Shown here in pieces: positions 50,966 to 60,176 of a stretch of 64,000 nucleotides of DNA (within the stretch, counting starts at the first letter, position 1; each line of letters begins with the position of its first letter). Origin of the DNA: an uncultured Bacilli bacterium (GTDB taxonomy: Bacteria > Bacillota_I > Bacilli_A > RF39 > UBA660). The stretch spans positions 7,321 to 71,320 of the forward strand of contig CAKOXC010000004.1 in the NCBI GenBank assembly GCA_934129945.1. Direction: 5' to 3'. The notes below the pieces were generated by a model, which was given only the letters and a program-made list of their open reading frames with translations, had not been told where the DNA came from and made no database searches. The translations under genes were made by a program, and so were the position numbers.

Positions 50966-52131
50966 ATTTGTTAAATTATTCATGTAAAATGCAAAAATTA
51001 TTAGATATAAGTAAAAATAATGAATCATTAAAATTTGATAAATCAAAAAAAGTTTTATTATTAAATGATACGTACGATGATTTTCATCATGGAAGTTGTG
51101 CGACGAGTTATGTAATTAGAGAAAAATTAAAAAATAAATATAATGAATTAAATGTATATGGTATTGAAAAACTTAGATTTGTTAAAATTGACATATATGA
51201 TGTTTTAGATTTTGATAATAAAAAAGTTTTAGAAAAATTTGAAAATAATAATAAAGAATTATTAGAATTTATAAAAAATACTGATATAATTGTTGTTAAT
51301 GGTGAAGGATGTATTTCGCATAATAATGAATTCACAAAAATACTACTATATATCATGTATATTTCAAAAGTTTTTTATCATAAAGAAGTTCATTTAATAA
51401 ACACTTCAATTTATTTAGAAAATGAAGTTGATTTAACTAATATAAACGCATCTGAAGAATTAAAAAAAATATTAGTCAAAGTATTAGATGTTTTAAATTC
51501 AGTTAAAGTAAGAGATTATATATCATTTGAAACTGTAAAAGAAAATATAAATGATAATGTTATTTTAGCTTTTGACAATATTCCATTGTACATAAAAAAA
51601 TATTATAAAAATGTTTACCCTATAAAAGGAAATTATATATTATTATCTGGAGGCAATAATATAAAAAATATAGATTTTGATAAATATATAGAGTTTATTG
51701 ATAAAATAAAAAAAATTTATAGTGACTGTAAAATGATTTTTTTAATATCAAATGTAAAAACTGCAAAGTGTAAAGACGATATAGAATTGTTTAACAAGTT
51801 AAAAAAAGTATTTGAAAATGAAATTATTTTGTATGAAGCAAACACAATAGATGAGTTTATTTCTTGCATTGATAATGCTAAGATATTAGTATCTGGAAGA
51901 TTTCATCATACGATAGTAGCATTAAATTGCAAAACAAGTTTCTTTGTATTTAACACTAATACGCCAAAGATTAAGTCTATTTTGGAAATGTTTGATCAAG
52001 AAAAATTTTTGATTACTAAAGATAATATAGATGATTATATAAAAAATATAGATACTAAAATATTTGGAAGTTTTGATACTAGTGATATTATGATTGAAAC
52101 AATGAATGAATTAGCAGAAAAAAATTATTAA
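50950..52131 (+). CDS. Polysaccharide pyruvyltransferase-like protein
   Basis: The protein has 393 residues. 'KKVLLLNDTYDDFHHGSCAT', 'IIVVNGEGCISHNNEF', 'SVKVRDYISFETVKENI' and 'ILVSGRFHHTIVALNC' are the motifs of the PF04230 pyruvyltransferase family (GT-B-like fold). It would add pyruvate or a related group to a surface glycan. It starts inside the preceding gene without a clear ribosome site, so translation is probably coupled. Confidence 0.8.
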   Translation: MQKEINLLNYSCKMQKLLDISKNNESLKFDKSKKVLLLNDTYDDFHHGSCATSYVIREKLKNKYNELNVYGIEKLRFVKIDIYDVLDFDNKKVLEKFENNNKELLEFIKNTDIIVVNGEGCISHNNEFTKILLYIMYISKVFYHKEVHLINTSIYLENEVDLTNINASEELKKILVKVLDVLNSVKVRDYISFETVKENINDNVILAFDNIPLYIKKYYKNVYPIKGNYILLSGGNNIKNIDFDKYIEFIDKIKKIYSDCKMIFLISNVKTAKCKDDIELFNKLKKVFENEIILYEANTIDEFISCIDNAKILVSGRFHHTIVALNCKTSFFVFNTNTPKIKSILEMFDQEKFLITKDNIDDYIKNIDTKIFGSFDTSDIMIETMNELAEKNY

Positions 52132-52149
52132 AATTAAAAGGAGAAGTAT

Positions 52150-53124
52150 ATGATTATAACTAGAACACCATTTAGAGTTAGTCTATGTGGAGGAGGTAGC
52201 GATTTACCAAGTTTTTATGAAAAAAATGGAGGTTGTGTTATAAGCACAACTATAAACAAATATATGTATATTACTGTTCATCCTTCTTTCCAAGAGGATC
52301 ATACAGTATTAAAATATTCAAAAACTGAAACTGTAAAAAAAATAAATGATATAGAGCATCCAATTTTTAAACAATGTTTAAATGATTGTAAAATAAAGGG
52401 CGTAGAAATTACATCAATAGCTGACATTCCCCAAGGAACAGGATTGGGATCATCAAGTGCCTTTACAGTAGGATTATTAAATGCACTTTCATGTTATAAA
52501 AGAAAATTTGTTTCAAAAGAAGAAATTGCTAACAAAGCATGTCAAGTTGAAATAGAAGAATTAGAAAATAAAATTGGTAAGCAAGACCAATATGCTGCTG
52601 CGTATGGTGGTCTTAATTATTATCAGTTTAATAAGGATGGCACAGTTTACGTAGAACCAGTTTTAATGTCAAAAGAAGCGTTTCATAAATTAGAAGATAA
52701 TCTAATTATGATGTATGTTGGTGGAGTTCATTCTGCTTCTAAAATTTTAAAAGAACAATCTAACAATGTTACATCTGGTGATAAGGAAAAAAATCAACTT
52801 AAAATGTGTGAATTAACAAAAAAATTAAAATTAGAGCTAGAAAATAATAATGTAGATGCCGTTGGTGAAATTTTACATGAAAGTTGGATGTTAAAGAAAA
52901 CATTAGCTTCAGGTATATCCAATCCAAATATTGATAAATGGTATAAAACAGCGATAGATAATGGTGCAATAGGTGGAAAATTGTTAGGAGCTGGTGGTGG
53001 TGGATTTCTACTATTCTATGTTCCAAAAGAAAAACAAAAACAGGTAATAGCTAGTCTGCCAGAATTAAAACAATTAGATTTTAAATTTGATCATCAAGGA
53101 ACAGTACCAATTTTTGTAAGTTAG
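52150..53124 (+). CDS. hddA: GHMP kinase, D-glycero-D-manno-heptose-7-phosphate kinase type
   Basis: The protein has 324 residues. It begins 'MIITRTPFRVSLCGGGSDLP' and has the GHMP glycine loop 'DIPQGTGLGSSSAF' near residue 95, 'GKQDQYAAAYGGLNYYQF' and C-terminal 'GAIGGKLLGAGGGGFLLFY'. These fit HddA, which phosphorylates C1 of D-glycero-D-manno-heptose-7-phosphate. The presence of gmhA and a gmhB-hddC fusion just downstream supports heptose over fucose or galactose kinase. AAGGAGAAG precedes the start. Confidence 0.88.
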   Translation: MIITRTPFRVSLCGGGSDLPSFYEKNGGCVISTTINKYMYITVHPSFQEDHTVLKYSKTETVKKINDIEHPIFKQCLNDCKIKGVEITSIADIPQGTGLGSSSAFTVGLLNALSCYKRKFVSKEEIANKACQVEIEELENKIGKQDQYAAAYGGLNYYQFNKDGTVYVEPVLMSKEAFHKLEDNLIMMYVGGVHSASKILKEQSNNVTSGDKEKNQLKMCELTKKLKLELENNNVDAVGEILHESWMLKKTLASGISNPNIDKWYKTAIDNGAIGGKLLGAGGGGFLLFYVPKEKQKQVIASLPELKQLDFKFDHQGTVPIFVS

Positions 53125-53133
53125 GAGAGAAAA

Positions 53134-54075
53134 ATGAAAAGTATATTGATAACAGGCGGCGCAGGATTTATAGGCTGCCATTTAACACAAAAACTATTAG
53201 AAGAAGGGAACTATGTAATATGCATAGATGATTTTACTTTAGGAAATGAACAAAATATGGTTTCTTTCATAAATGATAAAAATTTTAAATTTATAAAAGA
53301 AGATGTAACAAATGTTGATATAATATTAAAAAAACTCGAAAATACTAATATCGATATTATATATCATTTGGCAGCAAATTCTGATATTCAAAAAGGTGGT
53401 AAAAATCCAGAAGTAGATTTTCATCATACTTTAAAAACAACTTATGCTGCTTTAGAAATAGCACGAATTAAAGGAGTAAAAAATTTCTTCTTTGCATCAA
53501 CATCTGCAATTTATGGTGATCGAAAAGATGAAATTTTAAGTGAAAATTTAGGAAATTTAAGGCCAATATCATACTATGGTGCATCAAAATTGGCAAGTGA
53601 ATCTCTAATTTCAGCTTATACATACATGAATGAAATGAATGCTGTAATTTTTAGATTTCCTAATGTTATTGGACCAAATTTAACTCATGGTGTTATATTT
53701 GATTTTGTTCAAAAACTAAAAGCAAATCCTCAAAAATTACAAATTTTAGGAGATGGTACACAATCAAAACCATACATTTATGTATGTGATTTAGTTGAAG
53801 TTATATTGAAAATGACTAAAGATATATCAGAAGGTGTAGAAATATATAATATTGGTGTTGAAGGTACAACTTCAGTTACAAAAATAGCAGATATTGTGTG
53901 TGAAGAATTAGGATTAAAAAATGTTAAATATGAATATACTGGTGGAAATGTTGGATGGAAAGGCGATGTACCTAAATTTCAATATGATTTAACAAAAATA
54001 CATTCTAAAGGTTGGAAGGCATCGCATAATTCTGACGAATCAGTTAAAGAAACAGTAAAACATTTACATAAATAA
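53134..54075 (+). CDS. NAD-dependent epimerase/dehydratase
   Basis: The protein has 313 residues. 'ILITGGAGFIGCHLTQKLL' is the Rossmann loop and Y-G-A-S-K in 'ISYYGASKLASESL' the catalytic Tyr/Lys pair of extended short-chain dehydrogenases. It resembles UDP-glucose 4-epimerases but sits between hddA and the hddC-gmhB fusion. It probably modifies a nucleotide sugar, perhaps GDP-heptose; the exact substrate cannot be read from sequence. Confidence 0.85.
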   Translation: MKSILITGGAGFIGCHLTQKLLEEGNYVICIDDFTLGNEQNMVSFINDKNFKFIKEDVTNVDIILKKLENTNIDIIYHLAANSDIQKGGKNPEVDFHHTLKTTYAALEIARIKGVKNFFFASTSAIYGDRKDEILSENLGNLRPISYYGASKLASESLISAYTYMNEMNAVIFRFPNVIGPNLTHGVIFDFVQKLKANPQKLQILGDGTQSKPYIYVCDLVEVILKMTKDISEGVEIYNIGVEGTTSVTKIADIVCEELGLKNVKYEYTGGNVGWKGDVPKFQYDLTKIHSKGWKASHNSDESVKETVKHLHK

Positions 54076-54633
54076 TGAAAATTAAAATGCTGTTATTGAT
54101 ATTTTAAATTTCTATTTGCAATATGTGTTATATTTATTCATACAGAGCTTTATTTAAAAATCAAGTATGGTTTTTATATTCATCAAATGATTTTTAGATT
54201 AGCAGTTCCATTCTTCTTTATATGCTCAGGATATTTATATTATTTTATAGGTTATTATTTAGGTTTAAATAATATAAAAATTTCAAAGAAAAAATTGATT
54301 TTTCCGTTTATTCTATTTACTATTTTCTTATTTTTTTGAAGTTAATATTATAAAAAATCATTTATACGAAATTACTCAGTATGAATTTTTGTTGCAACAT
54401 TGTTATTTCTTATTTTAATAAATATTAATATTAATAAAAACTATAAAATATTTAGAAAAATGTCCACTTATATGTTTTATTCACATATGCTAATAATTTA
54501 TCTATTAAAAGTAACAAAGTTTGATAAAGGAATATTATTTGATTTAACAGTTTTATTTGTAACTATAGTTTTAAGTTATATTGAATATTTAATAATGAAA
54601 TTATATAAATACAATAGGGAGGTAATTAAATGA
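54076..54633 (+). pseudogene. Decayed acyltransferase-3 family membrane protein
   Basis: In one frame, from about 54109, the sequence reads 'ICVIFIHTELYLKIKYGFYI', 'RLAVPFFFICSGYLYY' and then stops at 54337, 54343 and 54382. The same frame resumes as 'FVATLLFLILININ' and ends 'STYMFYSHMLIIYLL' and a last helix at 54633. These are the start and end of an acyltransferase-3 (O-acetylase) protein; the central part is deleted. About half of the usual 330 residues remains. The stretch 54076-54399 holds no intact gene. Confidence 0.8.
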
Positions 54634-55937
54634 AAGCAGTTATAATGGCTGGTGGCAAAGGAACAAGAATTAGTAGTATTACTACAGATATTCCAAAGGC
54701 AATGATGCCAATAGTAGGAATTCCAATTATTTTACATCAAATTAATTGTTTAAAAAAATCTGGTATTAATGAAATTTACGTTGTCATAGGTCACTTAGGA
54801 AATGTTATAAAAAATTATTTAAAAGACGGTAGTGATTTTAATGTAAAAATTAAATACATAGAAGAATCATTACCTCTAGGTACAGGTGGAGCATTATATT
54901 ATTTAAAAAATTATATTAGTGATGATTTTGTTTTCTTATTTGGTGATGTATTTTTAAGTGTAGATTTTAATAGAATGATAAATTATCATTGTTCTAAAAA
55001 ATCTGATGCAACATTATTTGTCCATCCTAATATTCATCCTTATGACAGTGTTTTAGTTAATAGTGATATTAATGGTAAAATAATAGATATTGATTCAAAA
55101 AGAACTGCAAGAGATTATGATTATAAAAATAATGTTAATGCTGGAATATTTATATTTTCTCCAAAGATATTTAATTATGTTAAAGAACCTGTGAAAACAG
55201 ACTTAGAAAATAATATAATTGTGCCAATGATTAATGATGGATGTAATATGTTTACTTATAAATCTACAGAATATGCAAAAGATATGGGAACACCTGAAAG
55301 ATATTATGCTGTTAATCAAGATTGTGAATCAGGACTTGTTGAGGCAAGAAATTTGAGTAATCCACAAAAATGTATTTTTTTAGATAGAGATGGAACTATA
55401 AATGAATATGTTGGTTTTTTGAGAAAAAAAGAAGATATGAAATTGATTCCTGGTGTTGTTGAAGCTATAAGAAAAATTAATAATTCAGAATATTTATGTA
55501 TTGTTGTAACTAACCAACCAGTAGTTGCGAGAGGTGAAGTTAGTTTTTCAGAATTAAATAATATTCATAAGAAACTTGAAACATTATTAGGAAATGAAGG
55601 AGTTTATGTGGATGATATTTATTTTTGCCCCCATCATCCACATAAGGGATTTGATGGTGAAATACCAGAATTAAAATTTGAATGTAATTGTAGAAAGCCA
55701 AATACAGGAATGATTGTTGAAGCTGCCAAAAAATATAATATAGATGTAGAAAATTCTTGGATAATAGGCGATTCAACACTGGATATAATGCTTGGACATA
55801 ATGCTAATATGAATTCTATTTTAGTAGAAACAGGACAAGCTGGATTAGATGGAAAGTTTGATGTTGAACCTACTGAAGTTGCAATGGATTTAAATGATGC
55901 AGTAGAAAAAATAATGGTAAGAAAGAGAGAAAGATAA
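54630..55937 (+). CDS. hddC-gmhB: Fusion of heptose-1-phosphate nucleotidyltransferase and heptose bisphosphate phosphatase
   Basis: The protein has 435 residues. Residues 1-230 are a nucleotidyltransferase ('MKAVIMAGGKGTRISSITTD', 'DFVFLFGDVFLSVDF'), as in HddC. Residues 245-430 are a HAD phosphatase of the GmhB type: 'FLDRDGTINEY' with Asp252 and Asp254, 'VVTNQPVVARGEV', the zinc loop 'CPHHPH...CNCRKP', and 'WIIGDSTLDI'. One protein would remove the C7 phosphate and transfer GMP. It overlaps the acyltransferase remnant by 4 bases and gmhA by 1 base. GGGAGG precedes the start. Confidence 0.9.
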   Translation: MKAVIMAGGKGTRISSITTDIPKAMMPIVGIPIILHQINCLKKSGINEIYVVIGHLGNVIKNYLKDGSDFNVKIKYIEESLPLGTGGALYYLKNYISDDFVFLFGDVFLSVDFNRMINYHCSKKSDATLFVHPNIHPYDSVLVNSDINGKIIDIDSKRTARDYDYKNNVNAGIFIFSPKIFNYVKEPVKTDLENNIIVPMINDGCNMFTYKSTEYAKDMGTPERYYAVNQDCESGLVEARNLSNPQKCIFLDRDGTINEYVGFLRKKEDMKLIPGVVEAIRKINNSEYLCIVVTNQPVVARGEVSFSELNNIHKKLETLLGNEGVYVDDIYFCPHHPHKGFDGEIPELKFECNCRKPNTGMIVEAAKKYNIDVENSWIIGDSTLDIMLGHNANMNSILVETGQAGLDGKFDVEPTEVAMDLNDAVEKIMVRKRER

Positions 55938-56542
55938 TGGATTTTAAAAGCGCTATAAAAGAATATTATGAAAGAGAAATTAAAATAATTAATAACTTAA
56001 ATTTAGAAGAAATTAATGATGCTATGAATTTAATTTATAAAACATATAAAAATGATGGTACTATATACATTTGTGGAAATGGTGGAAGTGCTTCAACAGC
56101 ATCACATTTTCAAAATGATTTTAATAAAGGCATAAGTGAATATGTTGAAAAAAAATTTAGATTTCAATGTATCAATGATAATATTTCAACAATGTTGGCT
56201 ATATCTAATGATATTGGATATGAAGAAGTATTTAGATTTCAACTAAAAAATAAAATTACTCCAAATGATATATTTATTGGTATATCAGGAAGTGGAAATT
56301 CTAAAAATGTCCTAAATGCAGCCGAATATGCTAAAAAAGTTGGAGCAAAAGTAATTGGAATTACTGGATATTCGGGTGGAAAATTAAAAGAAATATCTGA
56401 CTGTAAGATGCATGTTGATATTATGGATATGCAAATTACTGAAGATTTACATATGACTTTTGATCATATGATGATGAAAATTTTTTATAACTATTTAGTT
56501 GCTGGTACTATATCAGGGAATAATGAGCATGATAATCATTAA
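55937..56542 (+). CDS. gmhA: Phosphoheptose isomerase (sedoheptulose-7-phosphate isomerase)
   Basis: The protein has 201 residues with a SIS fold. 'CGNGGSASTASHFQNDFNKG' (about 46-65) and 'GISGSGNSKNVLNA' are the sugar-phosphate loops. 'TEDLHMTFDHMMMKIF' carries the C-terminal His/Glu residues of GmhA. It makes D-glycero-D-manno-heptose-7-phosphate, the first step of the pathway. Its start lies in the stop of the fusion gene (TAATG). Confidence 0.92.
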   Translation: MDFKSAIKEYYEREIKIINNLNLEEINDAMNLIYKTYKNDGTIYICGNGGSASTASHFQNDFNKGISEYVEKKFRFQCINDNISTMLAISNDIGYEEVFRFQLKNKITPNDIFIGISGSGNSKNVLNAAEYAKKVGAKVIGITGYSGGKLKEISDCKMHVDIMDMQITEDLHMTFDHMMMKIFYNYLVAGTISGNNEHDNH

Positions 56543-56557
56543 TTGAGGTGATTTTGA

Positions 56558-58081
56558 ATGTTAAAAAAATCATTAGCTTTAGCTTATGAATTAAACAATG
56601 AATTTGTCGAAGATTTTATTAATCAAGTAAAAAAATATAATGATGAAATTCATGTCGATGAATATTTAATATTTTATAGTTGTTTGAGCAATAAAAACTT
56701 AAGAAAAATATCAGAAAGTTGTTCATGTACTTTTATCAAAGTTACAAGAATAATTAAATCAAAATTCGAAATTTTTAAATATTTAAAAGAATTTGAAACA
56801 ATTATTTATACAAACATAAATGTTATTTTAACAAAAGATTTTATTGAAAAATACAAGGTATATGATTTTTCAACAATAATTCTAAAAAAACAATTTGTAG
56901 AATATAACTTTAAAAAAATTATAACTAAATACAATATGTTTGATTTTGGACATGACTATTCTTTAATTATAATAAATGATAAATTAAAAAATTATTCTAA
57001 AATAAGTAAATGGTGTATAAGAAAATCACTAATGTACTATTTTGTGATGTGTGATAGAATTGATGCAACATTGGATTTAATGATTCAACATTTTAAAATC
57101 GATATAAACCCAATAATAGAGAAAAATAATAATATTAACAAGTTAACTTATGAATATAAAATGCCACAACATTTTAAAAGAGTTAATGGACCTTTAGTAT
57201 CTATAATTATGTCGATTTATGATAGAGAAAAATATTATAAAGAAGCAATAAATAGTATTTTAAATCAAACATATTTAAATATTGAACTAATAATTGTTTT
57301 GGAGTATTCTAATGTTCAAGAAAAAATATATAAAAATTTACTAAAAATTAATGATAATAGAATAAAAATAATAAAAAATAAAAAAAAGTTGGGATTTGCT
57401 GAATCGTTAAATTTTGCAATAAAAAATGCTAAAGGAAAATATATTGCAAGAATGGATGATGATGATATTTCTATAGATAATAGAATAGAAAAACAAGTTA
57501 ATTATTTAGAAAAAAATAAAGAAGTAGGTATTTTGGGTACATATATGCAATTTTTTGGACAAAGTAATTTGGTATGCAAATTAGCAACAGATTATGAAGA
57601 TTTAAGATTGTTATGTTTGTTTAAAACTCCATTATTTCATCCAACTGTAATATTTAATTTAAATGTAATAAAAAAAGACGATTTAGTGTATAACAAAGGA
57701 ATTTTTGCAGAAGATTATGAATTATGGAGTCGCTTAATAAAAAAATATGTTGTAGAAAATCTTCCTGAAGTTTTATATTATTATAGATTAAATGGTGAAA
57801 ACAATTCTACAAGTGATGATAAAAAAATGAATGAATCTCATCTAAATATTATGAGATATCAGATGAAAGAAAATTTAAAATTAGATTTATCTTTTGATGA
57901 TTTACAAATATTAAATGGTAGGATTGATGTGATTGGCTTTTCTAAAAATAAAGAATATGTCTTTAAAAGAAAAGTTAAATTATTAAACATTATAAAAGCA
58001 AAAAATTATTATAATGCAGAAAGTATGGAAAAAATAATTACAGAATTTGAAAAATATTACCAACAAATAAAATTAAAATAA
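56558..58081 (+). CDS. Glycosyltransferase with degenerate GT8 and intact GT2 domain
   Basis: The protein has 507 residues and is a paralogue of the 49031 gene. The first part (about 1-205) follows the GT8 pattern but reads 'FETIIYTNINVILTKDF' where the paralogue has 'SDVDVLYQGDL', so the DxD is N-I-N and probably cannot bind metal. The GT2 domain (about 211-430) is intact ('GPLVSIIMSIYDREKYYKEA', 'GKYIARMDDDDIS', 'FHPTVIFNLNVI'). It probably acts as a GT2 enzyme with a structural first domain. Confidence 0.82.
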   Translation: MLKKSLALAYELNNEFVEDFINQVKKYNDEIHVDEYLIFYSCLSNKNLRKISESCSCTFIKVTRIIKSKFEIFKYLKEFETIIYTNINVILTKDFIEKYKVYDFSTIILKKQFVEYNFKKIITKYNMFDFGHDYSLIIINDKLKNYSKISKWCIRKSLMYYFVMCDRIDATLDLMIQHFKIDINPIIEKNNNINKLTYEYKMPQHFKRVNGPLVSIIMSIYDREKYYKEAINSILNQTYLNIELIIVLEYSNVQEKIYKNLLKINDNRIKIIKNKKKLGFAESLNFAIKNAKGKYIARMDDDDISIDNRIEKQVNYLEKNKEVGILGTYMQFFGQSNLVCKLATDYEDLRLLCLFKTPLFHPTVIFNLNVIKKDDLVYNKGIFAEDYELWSRLIKKYVVENLPEVLYYYRLNGENNSTSDDKKMNESHLNIMRYQMKENLKLDLSFDDLQILNGRIDVIGFSKNKEYVFKRKVKLLNIIKAKNYYNAESMEKIITEFEKYYQQIKLK

Positions 58082-58147
58082 TTAAAATTTTATAATTAAT
58101 TTTTTTGTAATTATTTTCAAGTTTAATAGAAAATATGAGGTGAGAAA

Positions 58148-60163
58148 ATGTTAAAGAAGTGTGATATTTTAATTCCTATATATAACGCTCCTGAATGGGT
58201 AAATCTATGTGTTTATTCATTAATTACGAATACGCAAAAAGAATATATAAATAAAATATATTTACTTGATGATAATTCTAATGAATATACAAAAAATTTA
58301 TTGATAAATTTAAAAGATAAGTATCATGATGTAATTGAAATTGTTACTAATAAAACAAATTTAGGCTTCGTAAAAAATTGTAATAATGGTATGAAACTAT
58401 CTATGAATGATAAAAATTCTCAGTGTGTATTATTATTAAATACTGATTGTTTAGTCAGTAAAAATACCGTTAATAAATTGATGAATCATATAAATTGCAA
58501 TGATAAAATTGGTCTAATTTGTCCTATTTCTAGTAATGCTGCTAATTTATCATTCGATATTTTTGAAGGTTTTAATTTTAATCAAATGAATGACTTATTT
58601 GAAAAAAAATTTATGGGAATAACATTTGATGCATGCACAGTTGTAGGGAATTGTTTAATGATAACAAAAAAATGTATTGATACAGTTGGATTTCTTGATG
58701 AAGCATATGGTATGGGATATGGTGAAGAAACTGATTATCATTTTAGAAGTTTATCAAAAGGTTTTGAAGCAAAAGTTGCAATAGATACATATGTTTTTCA
58801 TAAATCTGAAGTTTCATTTGGAACTTCCAAAGAAAAACAAGAAAGATTAAATAAAAATAGACAATTGTTTTTTTCAAAGTGGGGTAAGGAATATAAGCAA
58901 TGTATTAAAGAATATTTAAAAAATGATCCAATAGAATTTATAAATTCTAAAATTAAGGATTATGATAGAAAACCTTTAGTAAATACCCTATTTTATTTAC
59001 CAGATATTCATCAAAATGCAGGTGGATGCCATGTGGTAACTGATTTAGTAAATTATATGGCAATTAATGGATATAACACAAATATATTATATAATAATAT
59101 TGTTAATTATAAGGAAATAATGTTATTTAAGCCTATTAATATAAAAAATATAGAAAATATTGCTTTTAATCAAATAGTTTCTACAATTTGGGCATCAGTT
59201 TATCATGCATATAAAATAGCTAATGATTACAAAGTACCTTTGATTAATTTTGTACAGGGATATGAAGAATATTTTGAAAATGGAAATATTTATGGGTTAG
59301 TTGAATTAACGTATAAATTATCAGATTCAAATTTAGTTATATCAAAATATTTGTCAGATAAATTAGATAAATATTTTGATTCTAAATCTTATATAATACC
59401 TAATTCAATTCAATATAATTTATTGAAACATACAAATAAAAATAAAAAGCCTAAAAATTTTACATTTATTTTAAGAGGAAGCGTAATGAAAGGTGATTTT
59501 ATCTTATTGGATATTATTAAAATGATTGATAAAAAGTATAAAAATATTGAAATTAATATCGTATATATGAATTCATATATAGAGTTTCCTTACAAAAGTC
59601 TAAATAATGAAATTAATTATATAAAAGGTCCTTTAGAAAGAAGTAAAATTCATTCATTATTAAGTGAAACGGATATTTATGTTGATGCTTCAATAAATGA
59701 AGGCTTTGGATTAACTGCATTAGAAGCAATGACAGCTGGTGCTATACCAATAGTATCGAATTCATTTGGAATTAATGAATATATGGTAAATTTAAAAAAT
59801 GGATTTATTATTAGTGAAGTTAATGATTGCGAAAAATATTTAGAAAAAATCGATTTGTTAATGAAAGATAATAATTTATTTAATAAAATGAAAAATGAGT
59901 GTGCAAAAACAATTATAAACTACGATTATGAGAAAAATATCAATAAATATGTAGATTATTTTAAAAAATGTGAATCAATTAAATATTCTACTAAAGATTT
60001 AACAAGTGATGAATTAGAAATTATTAAATTAAGAAACTCAGTAGTAAAAGATGATGCTAAAACTAATAAATTTGTTTATAAATTTAATAAATTTATACCA
60101 CAAAGATTAAAAAATAAAATAAAAAGAATTATTACTACATTATATAATTCTTTTCAACATTAG
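58148..60163 (+). CDS. Two-domain GT2-GT4 glycosyltransferase
   Basis: The protein has 671 residues. The N-terminal GT2 domain (about 1-250) has 'CDILIPIYNAPEWVNLCVYS', 'NTDCLVSKNTVNKL' and 'GMGYGEETDYHFRSLSKGF'. The C-terminal GT-B/GT4-like part (about 280-620) has 'YVDASINEGFGLTALEAMTA', the E-x7-E type nucleotide-sugar motif. Such fusions build repeating units of surface glycans. The last 40 residues are basic and helical and could touch the membrane. Confidence 0.87.
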   Translation: MLKKCDILIPIYNAPEWVNLCVYSLITNTQKEYINKIYLLDDNSNEYTKNLLINLKDKYHDVIEIVTNKTNLGFVKNCNNGMKLSMNDKNSQCVLLLNTDCLVSKNTVNKLMNHINCNDKIGLICPISSNAANLSFDIFEGFNFNQMNDLFEKKFMGITFDACTVVGNCLMITKKCIDTVGFLDEAYGMGYGEETDYHFRSLSKGFEAKVAIDTYVFHKSEVSFGTSKEKQERLNKNRQLFFSKWGKEYKQCIKEYLKNDPIEFINSKIKDYDRKPLVNTLFYLPDIHQNAGGCHVVTDLVNYMAINGYNTNILYNNIVNYKEIMLFKPINIKNIENIAFNQIVSTIWASVYHAYKIANDYKVPLINFVQGYEEYFENGNIYGLVELTYKLSDSNLVISKYLSDKLDKYFDSKSYIIPNSIQYNLLKHTNKNKKPKNFTFILRGSVMKGDFILLDIIKMIDKKYKNIEINIVYMNSYIEFPYKSLNNEINYIKGPLERSKIHSLLSETDIYVDASINEGFGLTALEAMTAGAIPIVSNSFGINEYMVNLKNGFIISEVNDCEKYLEKIDLLMKDNNLFNKMKNECAKTIINYDYEKNINKYVDYFKKCESIKYSTKDLTSDELEIIKLRNSVVKDDAKTNKFVYKFNKFIPQRLKNKIKRIITTLYNSFQH

Positions 60164-60176
60164 AAAGGTTTATGTT

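Noticed and set aside
54400..54633. Independent small membrane protein
   Set aside because: It is the C-terminal end of the decayed acyltransferase, in the same frame as the upstream remnant and without a ribosome site.
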